Shown one piece after another: positions 24,990-32,988 of a DNA stretch of 64,000 bases. Source of the DNA: Tropicimonas aquimaris (GTDB taxonomy: Bacteria > Pseudomonadota > Alphaproteobacteria > Rhodobacterales > Rhodobacteraceae); NCBI RefSeq assembly GCF_042676185.1, contig NZ_JBHTJT010000007.1, positions 493,102 to 557,101 of the forward strand. The letters run 5' to 3'. Numbering within the stretch: position 1 is the first letter of the stretch; each line of letters starts with the position of its first letter. The position numbers and the translations under genes were made by a program. The notes under the pieces are model-generated. The model did not search any database, was not told the DNA's origin, and worked only from the letters and a program-made list of their open reading frames with translations.

Positions 24990-25072
24990 GGCTCCCGCCG
25001 GTCTTCGGCGCCTTGCGGGCGCCTCATCCCGTTGGGCGTGGCACCTGCGGTGGGCTGGCACGGTGTGGTGGC

Positions 25073-26254
25073 TCAACAGGTGAGCATGAGCCGTTCGAGG
25101 CCTTGGAAATGGTAGATGTCGGCGTAACGCGGGGAGTTCGCGATCTGCAACTCCGGGCAGGCGGCGAAGAGGATCGGCAGGGTGCGGGAAAGTTCGAGCC
25201 GGGCGAGGGGCGCGCCGATGCAGAAATGCAACCCCGCGCCGAAGCTCGCGTTGGTCACGATGGGGCGGGCGGGGTCGAACCTGTCGGGCTCGGTAAAGAC
25301 CGTGGCGTCGCGATTGGCCGAGGCGAGAAGGCACGCCACCTGTTCGCCGCGCCGGAAGCGGTGGCCGAACAGCTCGACCTCTTCGTAGGCATAGCGGGTG
25401 AACAAGTGCAGCGGCGGGTCGTAGCGCAGCACTTCCTCCACGAGGGTCGGCAGCAAGGCCGGATCGCGGGCGGCTGACCCGAGGCCGCGCTCCACGATCG
25501 CCTTCACGCCGTTGCCGATGCTGTGGACGGTCGCCTCGTGACCGGCGTTGAGCAGCAGGATGACGGTCGAGACAAGCTCGTCGGCGCTGAGCCGGTCGCC
25601 GTCGGCTTCCGCGGAGATCAGCCGGCTCAGCAGATCGTCGCGCAGCGCTGTGCGTCGATTGCCGATGACTTCCTCGAGATAGGCGCGGAACGCGAGGGTC
25701 GCGGCGACGGCCGCGTCTTCTGTCTCCCGGGTGCGGCTGGCCTGGTACATGCCGACCATCGCGTTGGACCATGCCAGCAGGTCCGATGTCCGGTCCTCCG
25801 GCACGCCGAGAAGCCGCGCGATCACGGTGACGGGCAGCGGGCGGGCCAGGGCGCCGAGCAGGTCGAACGGGCCTTCGGGAAAGGCCGAGACCAGACGGGT
25901 GGTGAGGGCGTCGATGTCGGGCGTCATCGCTTCGATCCGTGCGGTGGTGAACGCGCGCACGACCAGCCCGCGCAGCCGCGTGTGCCGTGGCGGCTCCAGC
26001 TCCAGCATCGAATGCGCCTCCACCGCGTAGAACGGGGCCAGCCGTTCCGGCACCGGCTGGGCCAGCTCCGGCGGGATCTCGCGCCCGAAACGGCGGTCCC
26101 GGAGGAGGGCGTTGACGGCCCTGTGGGTGGTGGCCGCGACCATGCCGTATTCCTCCCAGAACACCAGGTCGCCGCTGGCGCGGGCGCAGGCGTAGAACCG
26201 GTAAGGGTCCTGCACGAAGGCGGGGTCGGTTGGGGATTGGGACAATCGATCCAT
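25073..26254 (-). CDS. Cytochrome P450
   Basis: A 393-residue soluble bacterial P450. The heme loop SFGAGLHFCIGAPLARLE holds the proximal Cys345. The I-helix oxygen-activating motif is NAGHEAT (236-242), and the K-helix EVLR core is at 274-277. Its similarity in length and layout to the CYP107/CYP109-like bacterial groups does not reveal the substrate. It needs a ferredoxin and reductase encoded elsewhere (the FNR at 18850 is a candidate). It converges with the Lrp gene and is divergent from dctB, with 110 bases between starts. Confidence 0.93.
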   Translation of the reverse strand: MDRLSQSPTDPAFVQDPYRFYACARASGDLVFWEEYGMVAATTHRAVNALLRDRRFGREIPPELAQPVPERLAPFYAVEAHSMLELEPPRHTRLRGLVVRAFTTARIEAMTPDIDALTTRLVSAFPEGPFDLLGALARPLPVTVIARLLGVPEDRTSDLLAWSNAMVGMYQASRTRETEDAAVAATLAFRAYLEEVIGNRRTALRDDLLSRLISAEADGDRLSADELVSTVILLLNAGHEATVHSIGNGVKAIVERGLGSAARDPALLPTLVEEVLRYDPPLHLFTRYAYEEVELFGHRFRRGEQVACLLASANRDATVFTEPDRFDPARPIVTNASFGAGLHFCIGAPLARLELSRTLPILFAACPELQIANSPRYADIYHFQGLERLMLTC

Positions 26255-26364
26255 GATCCCGTGGTGGCTGTTCGGGGCGTTCGGCGCAAGGGGCGGGATC
26301 GGGGCCGTGCGCGCGGCGGTGACTTTTCATCCCCATGCCGGGCGCTTAGGCTGGCGGGCGGAGG

Positions 26365-28155
26365 ATGAGGCGAGGGGTCATGTCGCGCGCAAAGGCGATG
26401 CTGCTCTACTTGATGGCACTGGCGGCGGTTGCCGGCGGCGTCTGGTGGTTCGCGCTAACCTCCGATCTGCGTGCGCTTTCCGAGCGCGGGCAGGCCGACC
26501 TTTCGCTCGCGAGCGACCGGATGGTGGGGCAGCTGCAGAGGTTCCGTGAGTTGGCCGTTCTGCTCTCCGACCATCCAGAATTGACCGCCTTGCTCGACGG
26601 GCGGGGAAATGCGGCGAGCGCGTCCGGGGTGCTGCAGCGCACCGCCGACAGGACGGGATCGTCCGAGATCCTGGCCGTTTCGGCGAGCGGGCGGGTTCTG
26701 GCGTCCTCGAAGGCACGCAGCGGGACGCTTGGCGCATCCACATACCTTCGCCGCGCGCTGTCGGACGGGGCGCTCGGGACCTATCACGCGGTCGACCCGG
26801 AAACCGGGGAGCGGGCCGTGACCTTCGCGGCCCCTGTCTTTGCGCCATCGGGGCCGGTGGCGGGGGCGGTAATTGTGCGGGCCAATGTCTCCGCGGTCGA
26901 AGCGGAGTGGCGCGGGGACGCCATGACCGTCGCCTTCACCGATGCATATGGGGTGGTCTTCTCCTCGAACCGGAGCGAGCTGCTGTTCGGGCAGCGCGGA
27001 GAGCCGTCGCCCGAGGTGGCGGAGCGCTACCGGGGGATAGACCTTGCGCGTTTCCCCGAGGTGCGGGAGGTGCATATCGCGGGGCTCGAGCTGTGGTCGC
27101 TCGATGCGGGGCGCTACCTGCCACGGATCGCGCTGCACCTGACGCGGCCGCTGCCTGTCATCGGGATGACCGGCGAAGCGCTGGTCGATGTGGCGCCCTC
27201 GCTGCAGCTGGCGAGCTGGCAGGCGCTGGTGGTGCTGGCGCTGGGGCTCATGGTCGGGGCGCTGGTGATGATCCTGGCAGACCGGAGGCGCACGCTGGCC
27301 GAGCGACTGGAACTGGAAGCCGGCACCAACGCTGTCCTGGAGCGTCGCGTCAGGGAGCGCACGGCCGAGCTGTCGGCGACCAACGCGGCGCTCCGGCGCG
27401 AGGTGGAGGAGCGAAAAGCGGCGGAGGCGGCGCTGAAACGGGCGCAGGCCGATCTGGTCCAGGCCGGCAAGTTGAGCGCGCTGGGGCAGATGTCGGCCGG
27501 GATCAGCCACGAACTGAACCAGCCGCTCATGGCGATCTCGTCCTTCGCCGAGAACAGCACGGCCTTTCTGGAGCGCGGACGGCCCGAGAAGGCGGCGGAG
27601 AACCTCGGCAAGATCTCGGAACTGGCGCGGCGGATGGGGCGGATCATCCGCAACCTGCGGGCCTTTGCCCGGCAGGAGGTTGGCGAGGTGCGCGCGGTAG
27701 ACCTCGTTGCGGTGGTCGAGGCGGTGCTGGAGCTTGGAGGCGGCCGGCTGCGTCGCGACGAGGTCGTGCTGGACTGGGAGCGCCCGCTGTTGCCGGTGCT
27801 GGTAATGGGCGGCGAGGTGCGGCTGCAGCAGGTGGTGATGAACCTGCTCAGCAACGCGGTCGATGCGATGGAGGGCCTCCCGGAGAAGCGGCTGACGATC
27901 CGTGTCGTGCCGGGCGATCCGGTGCGGCTGCGGGTGGCGGACACCGGTTGCGGCATCGACGCGCCGGACCGAATCTTCGATCCCTTCTACTCGACCAAGG
28001 AGGTAGGCCATTCGGAAGGCATGGGACTCGGGCTCTCGATTTCCTATGGCATCGTGCAGAGCTTCGGCGGGGTGATCCGCGGCAGCAATCGCCCGGGGGG
28101 CGGCGCCGAGTTCGTGGTCGAACTGGCGCCCTTCCGGGAGGAGGCGGCGGCATGA
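26365..28155 (+). CDS. dctB: C4-dicarboxylate sensor histidine kinase DctB
   Basis: A 596-residue membrane sensor kinase. One membrane segment at the N-terminus (about 10-27) and one at about 286-305 enclose a periplasmic PDC-type domain suited to sensing C4-dicarboxylates. A coiled-coil linker follows. The phosphorylated His382 is in SAGISHELNQPL, and the ATP lid regions are MNLLSNAVDAMEG, VADTGCGI and GLGLSISYGIV. It overlaps dctD by an ATGA (28152-28155), so the pair is coupled. ATG 26380 is an alternative start with a better spaced purine tract. Confidence 0.9.
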   Translation: MRRGVMSRAKAMLLYLMALAAVAGGVWWFALTSDLRALSERGQADLSLASDRMVGQLQRFRELAVLLSDHPELTALLDGRGNAASASGVLQRTADRTGSSEILAVSASGRVLASSKARSGTLGASTYLRRALSDGALGTYHAVDPETGERAVTFAAPVFAPSGPVAGAVIVRANVSAVEAEWRGDAMTVAFTDAYGVVFSSNRSELLFGQRGEPSPEVAERYRGIDLARFPEVREVHIAGLELWSLDAGRYLPRIALHLTRPLPVIGMTGEALVDVAPSLQLASWQALVVLALGLMVGALVMILADRRRTLAERLELEAGTNAVLERRVRERTAELSATNAALRREVEERKAAEAALKRAQADLVQAGKLSALGQMSAGISHELNQPLMAISSFAENSTAFLERGRPEKAAENLGKISELARRMGRIIRNLRAFARQEVGEVRAVDLVAVVEAVLELGGGRLRRDEVVLDWERPLLPVLVMGGEVRLQQVVMNLLSNAVDAMEGLPEKRLTIRVVPGDPVRLRVADTGCGIDAPDRIFDPFYSTKEVGHSEGMGLGLSISYGIVQSFGGVIRGSNRPGGGAEFVVELAPFREEAAA

Positions 28156-29381
28156 CGCGACAGGTCCTTCTGGTGGATGATGACGCATCGGTGCGCGAGG
28201 CGCTCGGGCAGACGCTTGAACTCGCCGATCTTGAGCCGATTCTGGCAGGCAGCTATATCGTTGCCAAGGACCATGTGGCCCGCGAGTTCGAAGGCGTCGT
28301 GGTGACCGACATCCGGATGCCCGGCAAGGACGGTTTCGCGCTGCTCGACTTCGTGCGCTCGGTCGACCCGGACCTGCCTGTCATTCTGCTCACGGGCGAG
28401 GGCGATGTGCCGATGGCGGTGCGGGCGATCTCGAACGGTGCGTTCGACTTTCTGGAAAAACCCTGTGCGCCCAAGGTGTTTCTCTCTGTTGTTCAGAGGG
28501 CGCTTGTCGCGCGGGACCTGGTGCTGGAGAACCGGCGCCTGAAGCGGGAACTGGCGGCCGGGGATGCCGCGGCGCGACTTCTGCGGGGGACCTCGGCGCA
28601 GTCGGAGGAATTGCGGCGGCGCGTTCGGCTCGTCGGGCGTGCGGGCGCCGAGGTGCTGGTCTCAGGGCCGCCGGGATCCGGCACGCCCAAGGTGGCCGAG
28701 GTCATCCATCTCCTTTCCTCAGCCTCGCAACATCCCTTCGTCAAACGCTCGGCGGCCGCGCTGACACCGGACGGACTCGCCGAGGCGGTGGCGGCGGCCG
28801 GCGCGGGCACGCTGTTTCTCGACGAAGTCTCCGCGCTCGACCCCTCGGCGCAGCTCACGCTGCTCGACTGGCTCGACAGCGGCGGCGAGGCGCGGGTGAT
28901 CGCCGGGACCTATCGCGACCTGCAGGCGCTGGTCGATGCCGGCCGGTTCTCGGCCGATCTGGCGATGCGGCTGGAGGTTCTGCGGGTCGACATTCCACCG
29001 CTGGACGAGCGCAAGGAGGACATCGGCCCGCTGTTTCGCCATTACGTTGCGCTGGCCTGCGAACAGGCGGCGCTGCCGGAGCCGGACATCACGCCCGACG
29101 TCGTCGCCCGGCTGATGGCGCAGGACTGGCCCGGCAACGCGCGAAGCCTGATGAACGCCGCGATGCGGTTCGCCATGGGGCTCGCCGACCCGGCGCCCGA
29201 GCAGGAGATGGGCCTGAACGAACAGCTTGCGCAGGTGGAGCGGACGCTTCTGGTGGCGTCGCTGGAACGGGCCGGGGGGCGCGCGGTGCAGGCCGCGGAA
29301 ATGCTCAAACTGCCGCGCAAGACCTTTTACGACAAGCTCGCCCGTCATGGGCTAAGGGCGGAAGATTACCGACGCGACTGA
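28152..29381 (+). CDS. dctD: DctD-like response regulator with degenerate AAA+ domain
   Basis: A 409-residue regulator with an N-terminal receiver domain (acidic pocket DDD at 9-11, phospho-acceptor Asp53 in VTDIRMPGKDG), a central AAA+ domain and a C-terminal Fis-type helix-turn-helix (AAEMLKLPRKTFYDKLARHG). The Walker A region reads GPPGSGTPKVAEV instead of the usual GxxGxGK[ES], so the ATP-contacting lysine is displaced. The GAFTGA loop that touches sigma-54 is absent: HPFVKRSAAAL runs almost directly to GTLFLDEVSAL. Walker B is kept. Related Rhodobacter activators (NtrC, HupR type) lack GAFTGA and work with the housekeeping sigma factor; I infer the same here. Confidence 0.85.
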   Translation: MTRQVLLVDDDASVREALGQTLELADLEPILAGSYIVAKDHVAREFEGVVVTDIRMPGKDGFALLDFVRSVDPDLPVILLTGEGDVPMAVRAISNGAFDFLEKPCAPKVFLSVVQRALVARDLVLENRRLKRELAAGDAAARLLRGTSAQSEELRRRVRLVGRAGAEVLVSGPPGSGTPKVAEVIHLLSSASQHPFVKRSAAALTPDGLAEAVAAAGAGTLFLDEVSALDPSAQLTLLDWLDSGGEARVIAGTYRDLQALVDAGRFSADLAMRLEVLRVDIPPLDERKEDIGPLFRHYVALACEQAALPEPDITPDVVARLMAQDWPGNARSLMNAAMRFAMGLADPAPEQEMGLNEQLAQVERTLLVASLERAGGRAVQAAEMLKLPRKTFYDKLARHGLRAEDYRRD

Positions 29382-29461
29382 CGGCGGCTTCACCGGGCCT
29401 CTGTCGATTCGCCCGGGACGCGATCCCACGGAATCCGTGCTCGGCGGGATGTCGCTCAAAG

Positions 29462-29511
29462 TGTGCGAAAATCCGCACAAGCCTCCGGGTTCCTGTGTGG
29501 TCATCCGCACA
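29462..29511. promoter_or_regulatory. Tandem palindromes upstream of dctP (candidate DctD sites)
   Basis: TGTGCG-N6-CGCACA (29462-29479, perfect arms) and TGTGTG-N6-CGCACA (29494-29511, one mismatch) are spaced 32 bases start to start, about three helical turns. They lie in the 323-base gap between dctD and dctP, about 195-245 bases before the dctP start. Tandem activator sites of this shape are expected for a DctD-like regulator. Confidence 0.65.
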
Positions 29512-29704
29512 TATGGCGTGCTCGCCTCGGTGGGTCATCTCGGAATATATGTTTATTCATCTGATATTTATGGATTTATCCAGTTCTCGGTTGCTTGTGC
29601 AAAAAACCTGTTGGAGCAGGCGGCGGGAGCCTGTCTGCTCTGCTGCAAGGTCTGTCGAGGAGCAGACCGTACACAATTCAGATATGTCTTGGGAGGACAT
29701 CCGA

Positions 29705-30706
29705 ATGAAGTACATCACTGCTGCGGCCAGCGCGCTGGCCGTCACCCTGAGTGCTGGCGCCGCGCTTGCGGCCTGCGATGAGGGCGAGATCGTCATCAAG
29801 TTCAGCCACGTCACCAACACCGACAAGCACCCCAAGGGTATCGCCGCCTCGCTGCTGCAGGAGCGCGTCAACGAGGAGATGAACGGCAAGGCCTGCATGG
29901 AGGTGTTTCCGAACTCCACGCTCTACAACGATGACCAGGTCCTCGAGGCGATGCTGCAGGGCGACGTCCAGCTGGCCGCGCCGTCGCTCTCGAAGTTCGA
30001 GAAGTTCACCAAGCAGTTCCGCATCTTCGACCTTCCCTTCATGTTCAAGAACATGGAAGCCGTCGATGCATTCCAGAGCTCCGACGCCGGCCAGGCCATG
30101 CTCGGCTCGATGGAGCGCCGCGGGCTGAAGGGCCTCGGCTTCTGGCACAATGGCCTCAAGCAGTTTTCGGCCAACAAGCCGCTCGTCATGCCGGAGGACG
30201 CCAAGGGCCTGAAGTTCCGCGTGCAGCCCTCCGACGTGCTGGTCGCCCAGATGGAAGCGCTCGGCGCGAGCCCGCAGCCGATGGCCTTCTCCGAGGTATA
30301 CGGCGCACTGCAGACCGGCGTTGTCGACGGTCAGGAGAACACCTGGTCGAACATCTACGGCCAGAAGTTCTTCGAGGTGCAGGACGGCATTACCGAGACC
30401 AACCACGGCGTGCTCGACTACATGGTCGTGACCTCGATCGACTGGTGGGACAGCCTCGACGAGGACGTTCGCACCCAACTCGCCACCATTTTCGACGAGG
30501 TGACCGCCGAGCGTAACGCCGCCATCGAGCAGGTCGATGCCGACAACCGCCAGGCGATCCTGGATGCCGGCGCCGAGATCCGCGAACTGACCGAAGAACA
30601 GCGCGCCGCATGGGTCGAGGCGATGAAGCCGGTCTGGGAGCAGTTCGAGGGTGACGTGGGCACCGAGAACATCGAGGCCGCTCAGTCAATCAACATGTCC
30701 ATGTAA
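29705..30706 (+). CDS. dctP: TRAP transporter substrate-binding protein DctP
   Basis: A 333-residue periplasmic binding protein with a Sec signal peptide (cleavage expected after ALAA, about residue 22). TRAP family landmarks include VIKFSHVTNTDKHPKG, GLKFRVQPSDVLVAQ (the arginine normally binds the substrate carboxylate), and VDGQENTWSNIYGQKF. It captures C4-dicarboxylates such as succinate, fumarate or malate for DctQM. GGGAGG lies 9 bases before the ATG. The frame is open farther upstream, but that part lacks coding character. Confidence 0.95.
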   Translation: MKYITAAASALAVTLSAGAALAACDEGEIVIKFSHVTNTDKHPKGIAASLLQERVNEEMNGKACMEVFPNSTLYNDDQVLEAMLQGDVQLAAPSLSKFEKFTKQFRIFDLPFMFKNMEAVDAFQSSDAGQAMLGSMERRGLKGLGFWHNGLKQFSANKPLVMPEDAKGLKFRVQPSDVLVAQMEALGASPQPMAFSEVYGALQTGVVDGQENTWSNIYGQKFFEVQDGITETNHGVLDYMVVTSIDWWDSLDEDVRTQLATIFDEVTAERNAAIEQVDADNRQAILDAGAEIRELTEEQRAAWVEAMKPVWEQFEGDVGTENIEAAQSINMSM

Positions 30707-30717
30707 GGCAATGCGGC

Positions 30718-30760
30718 GGGCCGGCGGCGGGTAGGGCGCGTCTCTCCCGGTAGCCGGCCC
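30718..30760 (+). terminator. Stem-loop between dctP and dctQ
   Basis: GGGCCGGC (30718-30725) pairs with GCCGGCCC (30753-30760) across a 27-base loop in the 77-base gap between dctP and dctQ. There is no T-run. Such hairpins in transporter operons often keep the binding-protein message more abundant than that of the membrane parts; here this is inference. Confidence 0.45.
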
Positions 30761-30783
30761 GTCCTCGTGCCAGGGGAGGGGCC

Positions 30784-31485
30784 ATGAGCACCCATTCGCG
30801 ACATCAACCCGAGACGATGCTCGGCGAGGCGATTGCCCGCTTCGAGGAAGTCGTCATCGCCGTGCTGCTTGGCGCAATGGTCGTGCTGACCTTCGTCAAC
30901 GTCGTGCTGCGCTATGTGTTCAACGACAGTCTGATCTGGGGCCTCGAGGTGGTTCTGGTGCTCTTCGCCTGGCTGGTCCTGTTCGGCATCTCGCATGCCT
31001 TTCGCATCAATGCCCATCTCGGCGTGGACGCGGTGGTCAACATCGTGCCGCCGAAGACTAAACGTGTCATGGGCATCATCTCCGCGCTGTGCTGCGTTGC
31101 CTATGCGGCGCTTCTGATGAAGGGCGCCTGGGATTACTACGCCCCGTTCGCCGGGCTCGACGCGACCACGGGGCGATGGTTCCCGACCGGCTTTGCCGAC
31201 AGCCGCGACCAAGCGTGGTACGAGACCGACCAGATTCCGATGCTGGACTGGCTCCGCTGGCTGGAGCCGCTGGTCAACCAGGGCGAGAGCTACGAGAAGC
31301 TGCCGCGGCTGGTCATCTACCTGATCCTGCCCGTCGGCTGCCTGCTGCTGCTGCTGCGTGTGATCGAGGCCACGGTGGGCATCTTTACCGGCAAGCATGA
31401 CGTGCTGATCGTCAGTCACGAGGCCGAGGATCAGGTCGACGACCTGAGCGGCACCCACCACGACGACCCCTACTACAAGGACTGA
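30784..31485 (+). CDS. dctQ: TRAP transporter small membrane subunit DctQ
   Basis: A 233-residue small permease with four membrane segments: about 23-43, 51-71, 95-115 and 178-200. The family motif VNVVLRYVFNDSLIWGLEV is near the start. A hydrophilic insertion between segments three and four and an acidic/histidine-rich C-terminus (DDLSGTHHDDPYYKD) make it longer than many DctQ proteins. GGGGAGGGGCC precedes the ATG. dctM follows after six bases. Confidence 0.93.
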   Translation: MSTHSRHQPETMLGEAIARFEEVVIAVLLGAMVVLTFVNVVLRYVFNDSLIWGLEVVLVLFAWLVLFGISHAFRINAHLGVDAVVNIVPPKTKRVMGIISALCCVAYAALLMKGAWDYYAPFAGLDATTGRWFPTGFADSRDQAWYETDQIPMLDWLRWLEPLVNQGESYEKLPRLVIYLILPVGCLLLLLRVIEATVGIFTGKHDVLIVSHEAEDQVDDLSGTHHDDPYYKD

Positions 31486-31491
31486 CGCCCC

Positions 31492-32886
31492 ATGGAAATC
31501 GTGCTCCTGTTCGTCATGGTGGTGGCGCTGCTGCTGATCGGCGTGCCGATCGCCGTCAGCCTCGGCCTCAGCTCCATCCTCTTCCTGCTGGTCAATTCCG
31601 ACAGTTCGCTCGGTTCGGTGGCGCAGTCGCTGTACCAGGCGATGGCCGGCCACTACACGCTGCTGGCGATCCCGTTCTTCATCCTGGCCTCCAGTTTCAT
31701 GTCGACCGGCGGCGTCGCCAAGCGGATCATCCGCTTCGCCATCGCCTGCGTCGGGCACCTGCCGGGCGGCCTCGCCATCGCCGGCGTCTTTGCCTGCATG
31801 ATCTTTGCCGCGCTCTCCGGCTCCTCGCCCGCGACCGTGGTGGCCATCGGTTCCATCGTCATCGCGGCGATGCAGAAGGTCGGCTATTCCAAGGACTTCG
31901 CCGCCGGGGTGATCTGTAACGCCGGCACGCTCGGCATCCTGATCCCGCCCTCGATCGTCATGGTCGTCTACGCCTCCGCCACCGATGTCTCGGTTGGCCG
32001 CATGTTCCTTGCGGGCGTGATCCCGGGCCTGATGGCCGGTGGCATGCTGATGATTACGATTTACGGCATCGCCAAGATCAAGAACCTGCCCAGGGGCGAC
32101 TGGCTCGGCTGGAGCGAGATCGGCGCCTCGTTCCGCGATGCCTTCTGGGGGCTGATGCTGATCGTGATCATCATGGTCGGGATCTACGGCGTGCCCTTCG
32201 TGACCCCGGCGCTCTTCACGCCAACCGAGGCCGCGGCCGTGGCGTCCGTCTATGCCTTTATCGTGGCGAGCTTCGTCTACCGCGACATGGGGCCTCTCTC
32301 GACCCCGGACGGGCAGCAGAACATCCCGCTCATCAAGCGACCCTACGCGCTGGTCACGGCCTTCTTCCACCGGGACACGATCGCGACACTCTACGACGCC
32401 GGCAAGCTGACCGTGACGCTGATGTTCATCATCGCCAACGCGCTGATCCTGAAACACGTCCTTACCGACGAGCAGGTGCCGCAGACCATCGCGGAGGCGC
32501 TTCTGTCGGCCGGCTTCGGCAAGGTCATGTTCCTCGTCATGGTCAACGTGATCCTGCTGATCGGCGGCCAGTTCATGGAGCCGTCGGGCCTCCTCGTGAT
32601 CGTGGCGCCGCTGGTCTTCCCGATCGCCATCGAGCTTGGCGTGGATCCGATCCACCTTGGCATCATCATGGTGGTGAACATGGAGATCGGCATGATCACT
32701 CCGCCGGTGGGACTCAACCTCTTCGTGACCTCGGGCGTCGCGGGGATGCCGATGATGCGGGTGGTGAAGGCCGCGCTGCCCTTCCTGGCCGTGCTCTTCG
32801 TCTTCCTGATCGTGGTCACCTACGTGCCATGGATCTCGACCTACCTGCCCAACACGATCATGGGGCCGGAGATCATCACCAACTGA
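31492..32886 (+). CDS. dctM: TRAP transporter large membrane subunit DctM
   Basis: A 464-residue membrane protein with about twelve helices, forming the sodium-coupled transport channel of the C4-dicarboxylate TRAP system. The family blocks AIPFFILASSFMSTGGVAKR, FAALSGSSPATVVAIGSI, CNAGTLGILIPPSIVM and EIGMITPPVGLNLFV are all present. It starts six bases after dctQ and is probably the last gene of the dctPQM transcript, which ends at the hairpin at 32931-32958. Confidence 0.96.
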   Translation: MEIVLLFVMVVALLLIGVPIAVSLGLSSILFLLVNSDSSLGSVAQSLYQAMAGHYTLLAIPFFILASSFMSTGGVAKRIIRFAIACVGHLPGGLAIAGVFACMIFAALSGSSPATVVAIGSIVIAAMQKVGYSKDFAAGVICNAGTLGILIPPSIVMVVYASATDVSVGRMFLAGVIPGLMAGGMLMITIYGIAKIKNLPRGDWLGWSEIGASFRDAFWGLMLIVIIMVGIYGVPFVTPALFTPTEAAAVASVYAFIVASFVYRDMGPLSTPDGQQNIPLIKRPYALVTAFFHRDTIATLYDAGKLTVTLMFIIANALILKHVLTDEQVPQTIAEALLSAGFGKVMFLVMVNVILLIGGQFMEPSGLLVIVAPLVFPIAIELGVDPIHLGIIMVVNMEIGMITPPVGLNLFVTSGVAGMPMMRVVKAALPFLAVLFVFLIVVTYVPWISTYLPNTIMGPEIITN

Positions 32887-32930
32887 TCGGTCGGTGCCTG
32901 CAGGGGAGTGGGCGTGAAGCCAAAAGAAAG

Positions 32931-32958
32931 CGGCCGCCGGGAGGGATCCCGGCGGCCG
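32931..32958. terminator. Strong hairpin between dctM and the converging RTX gene
   Basis: A 12-base perfect stem CGGCCGCCGGGA/TCCCGGCGGCCG (32931-32942 and 32947-32958) with a four-base loop. A T-rich CTTTCTTTT follows on the minus strand and TCCTCGTTTC on the plus strand. It fits a bidirectional terminator for both genes. Confidence 0.8.
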
Positions 32959-32988
32959 TCCTCGTTTCATCGTTTCATCGTCTCACGC

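Noticed and set aside
30682..32970. 762-codon His/Asp-rich minus-strand frame
   Set aside because: Exactly opposite dctQ and dctM, which have clear TRAP permease motifs; its composition is an antisense artefact.
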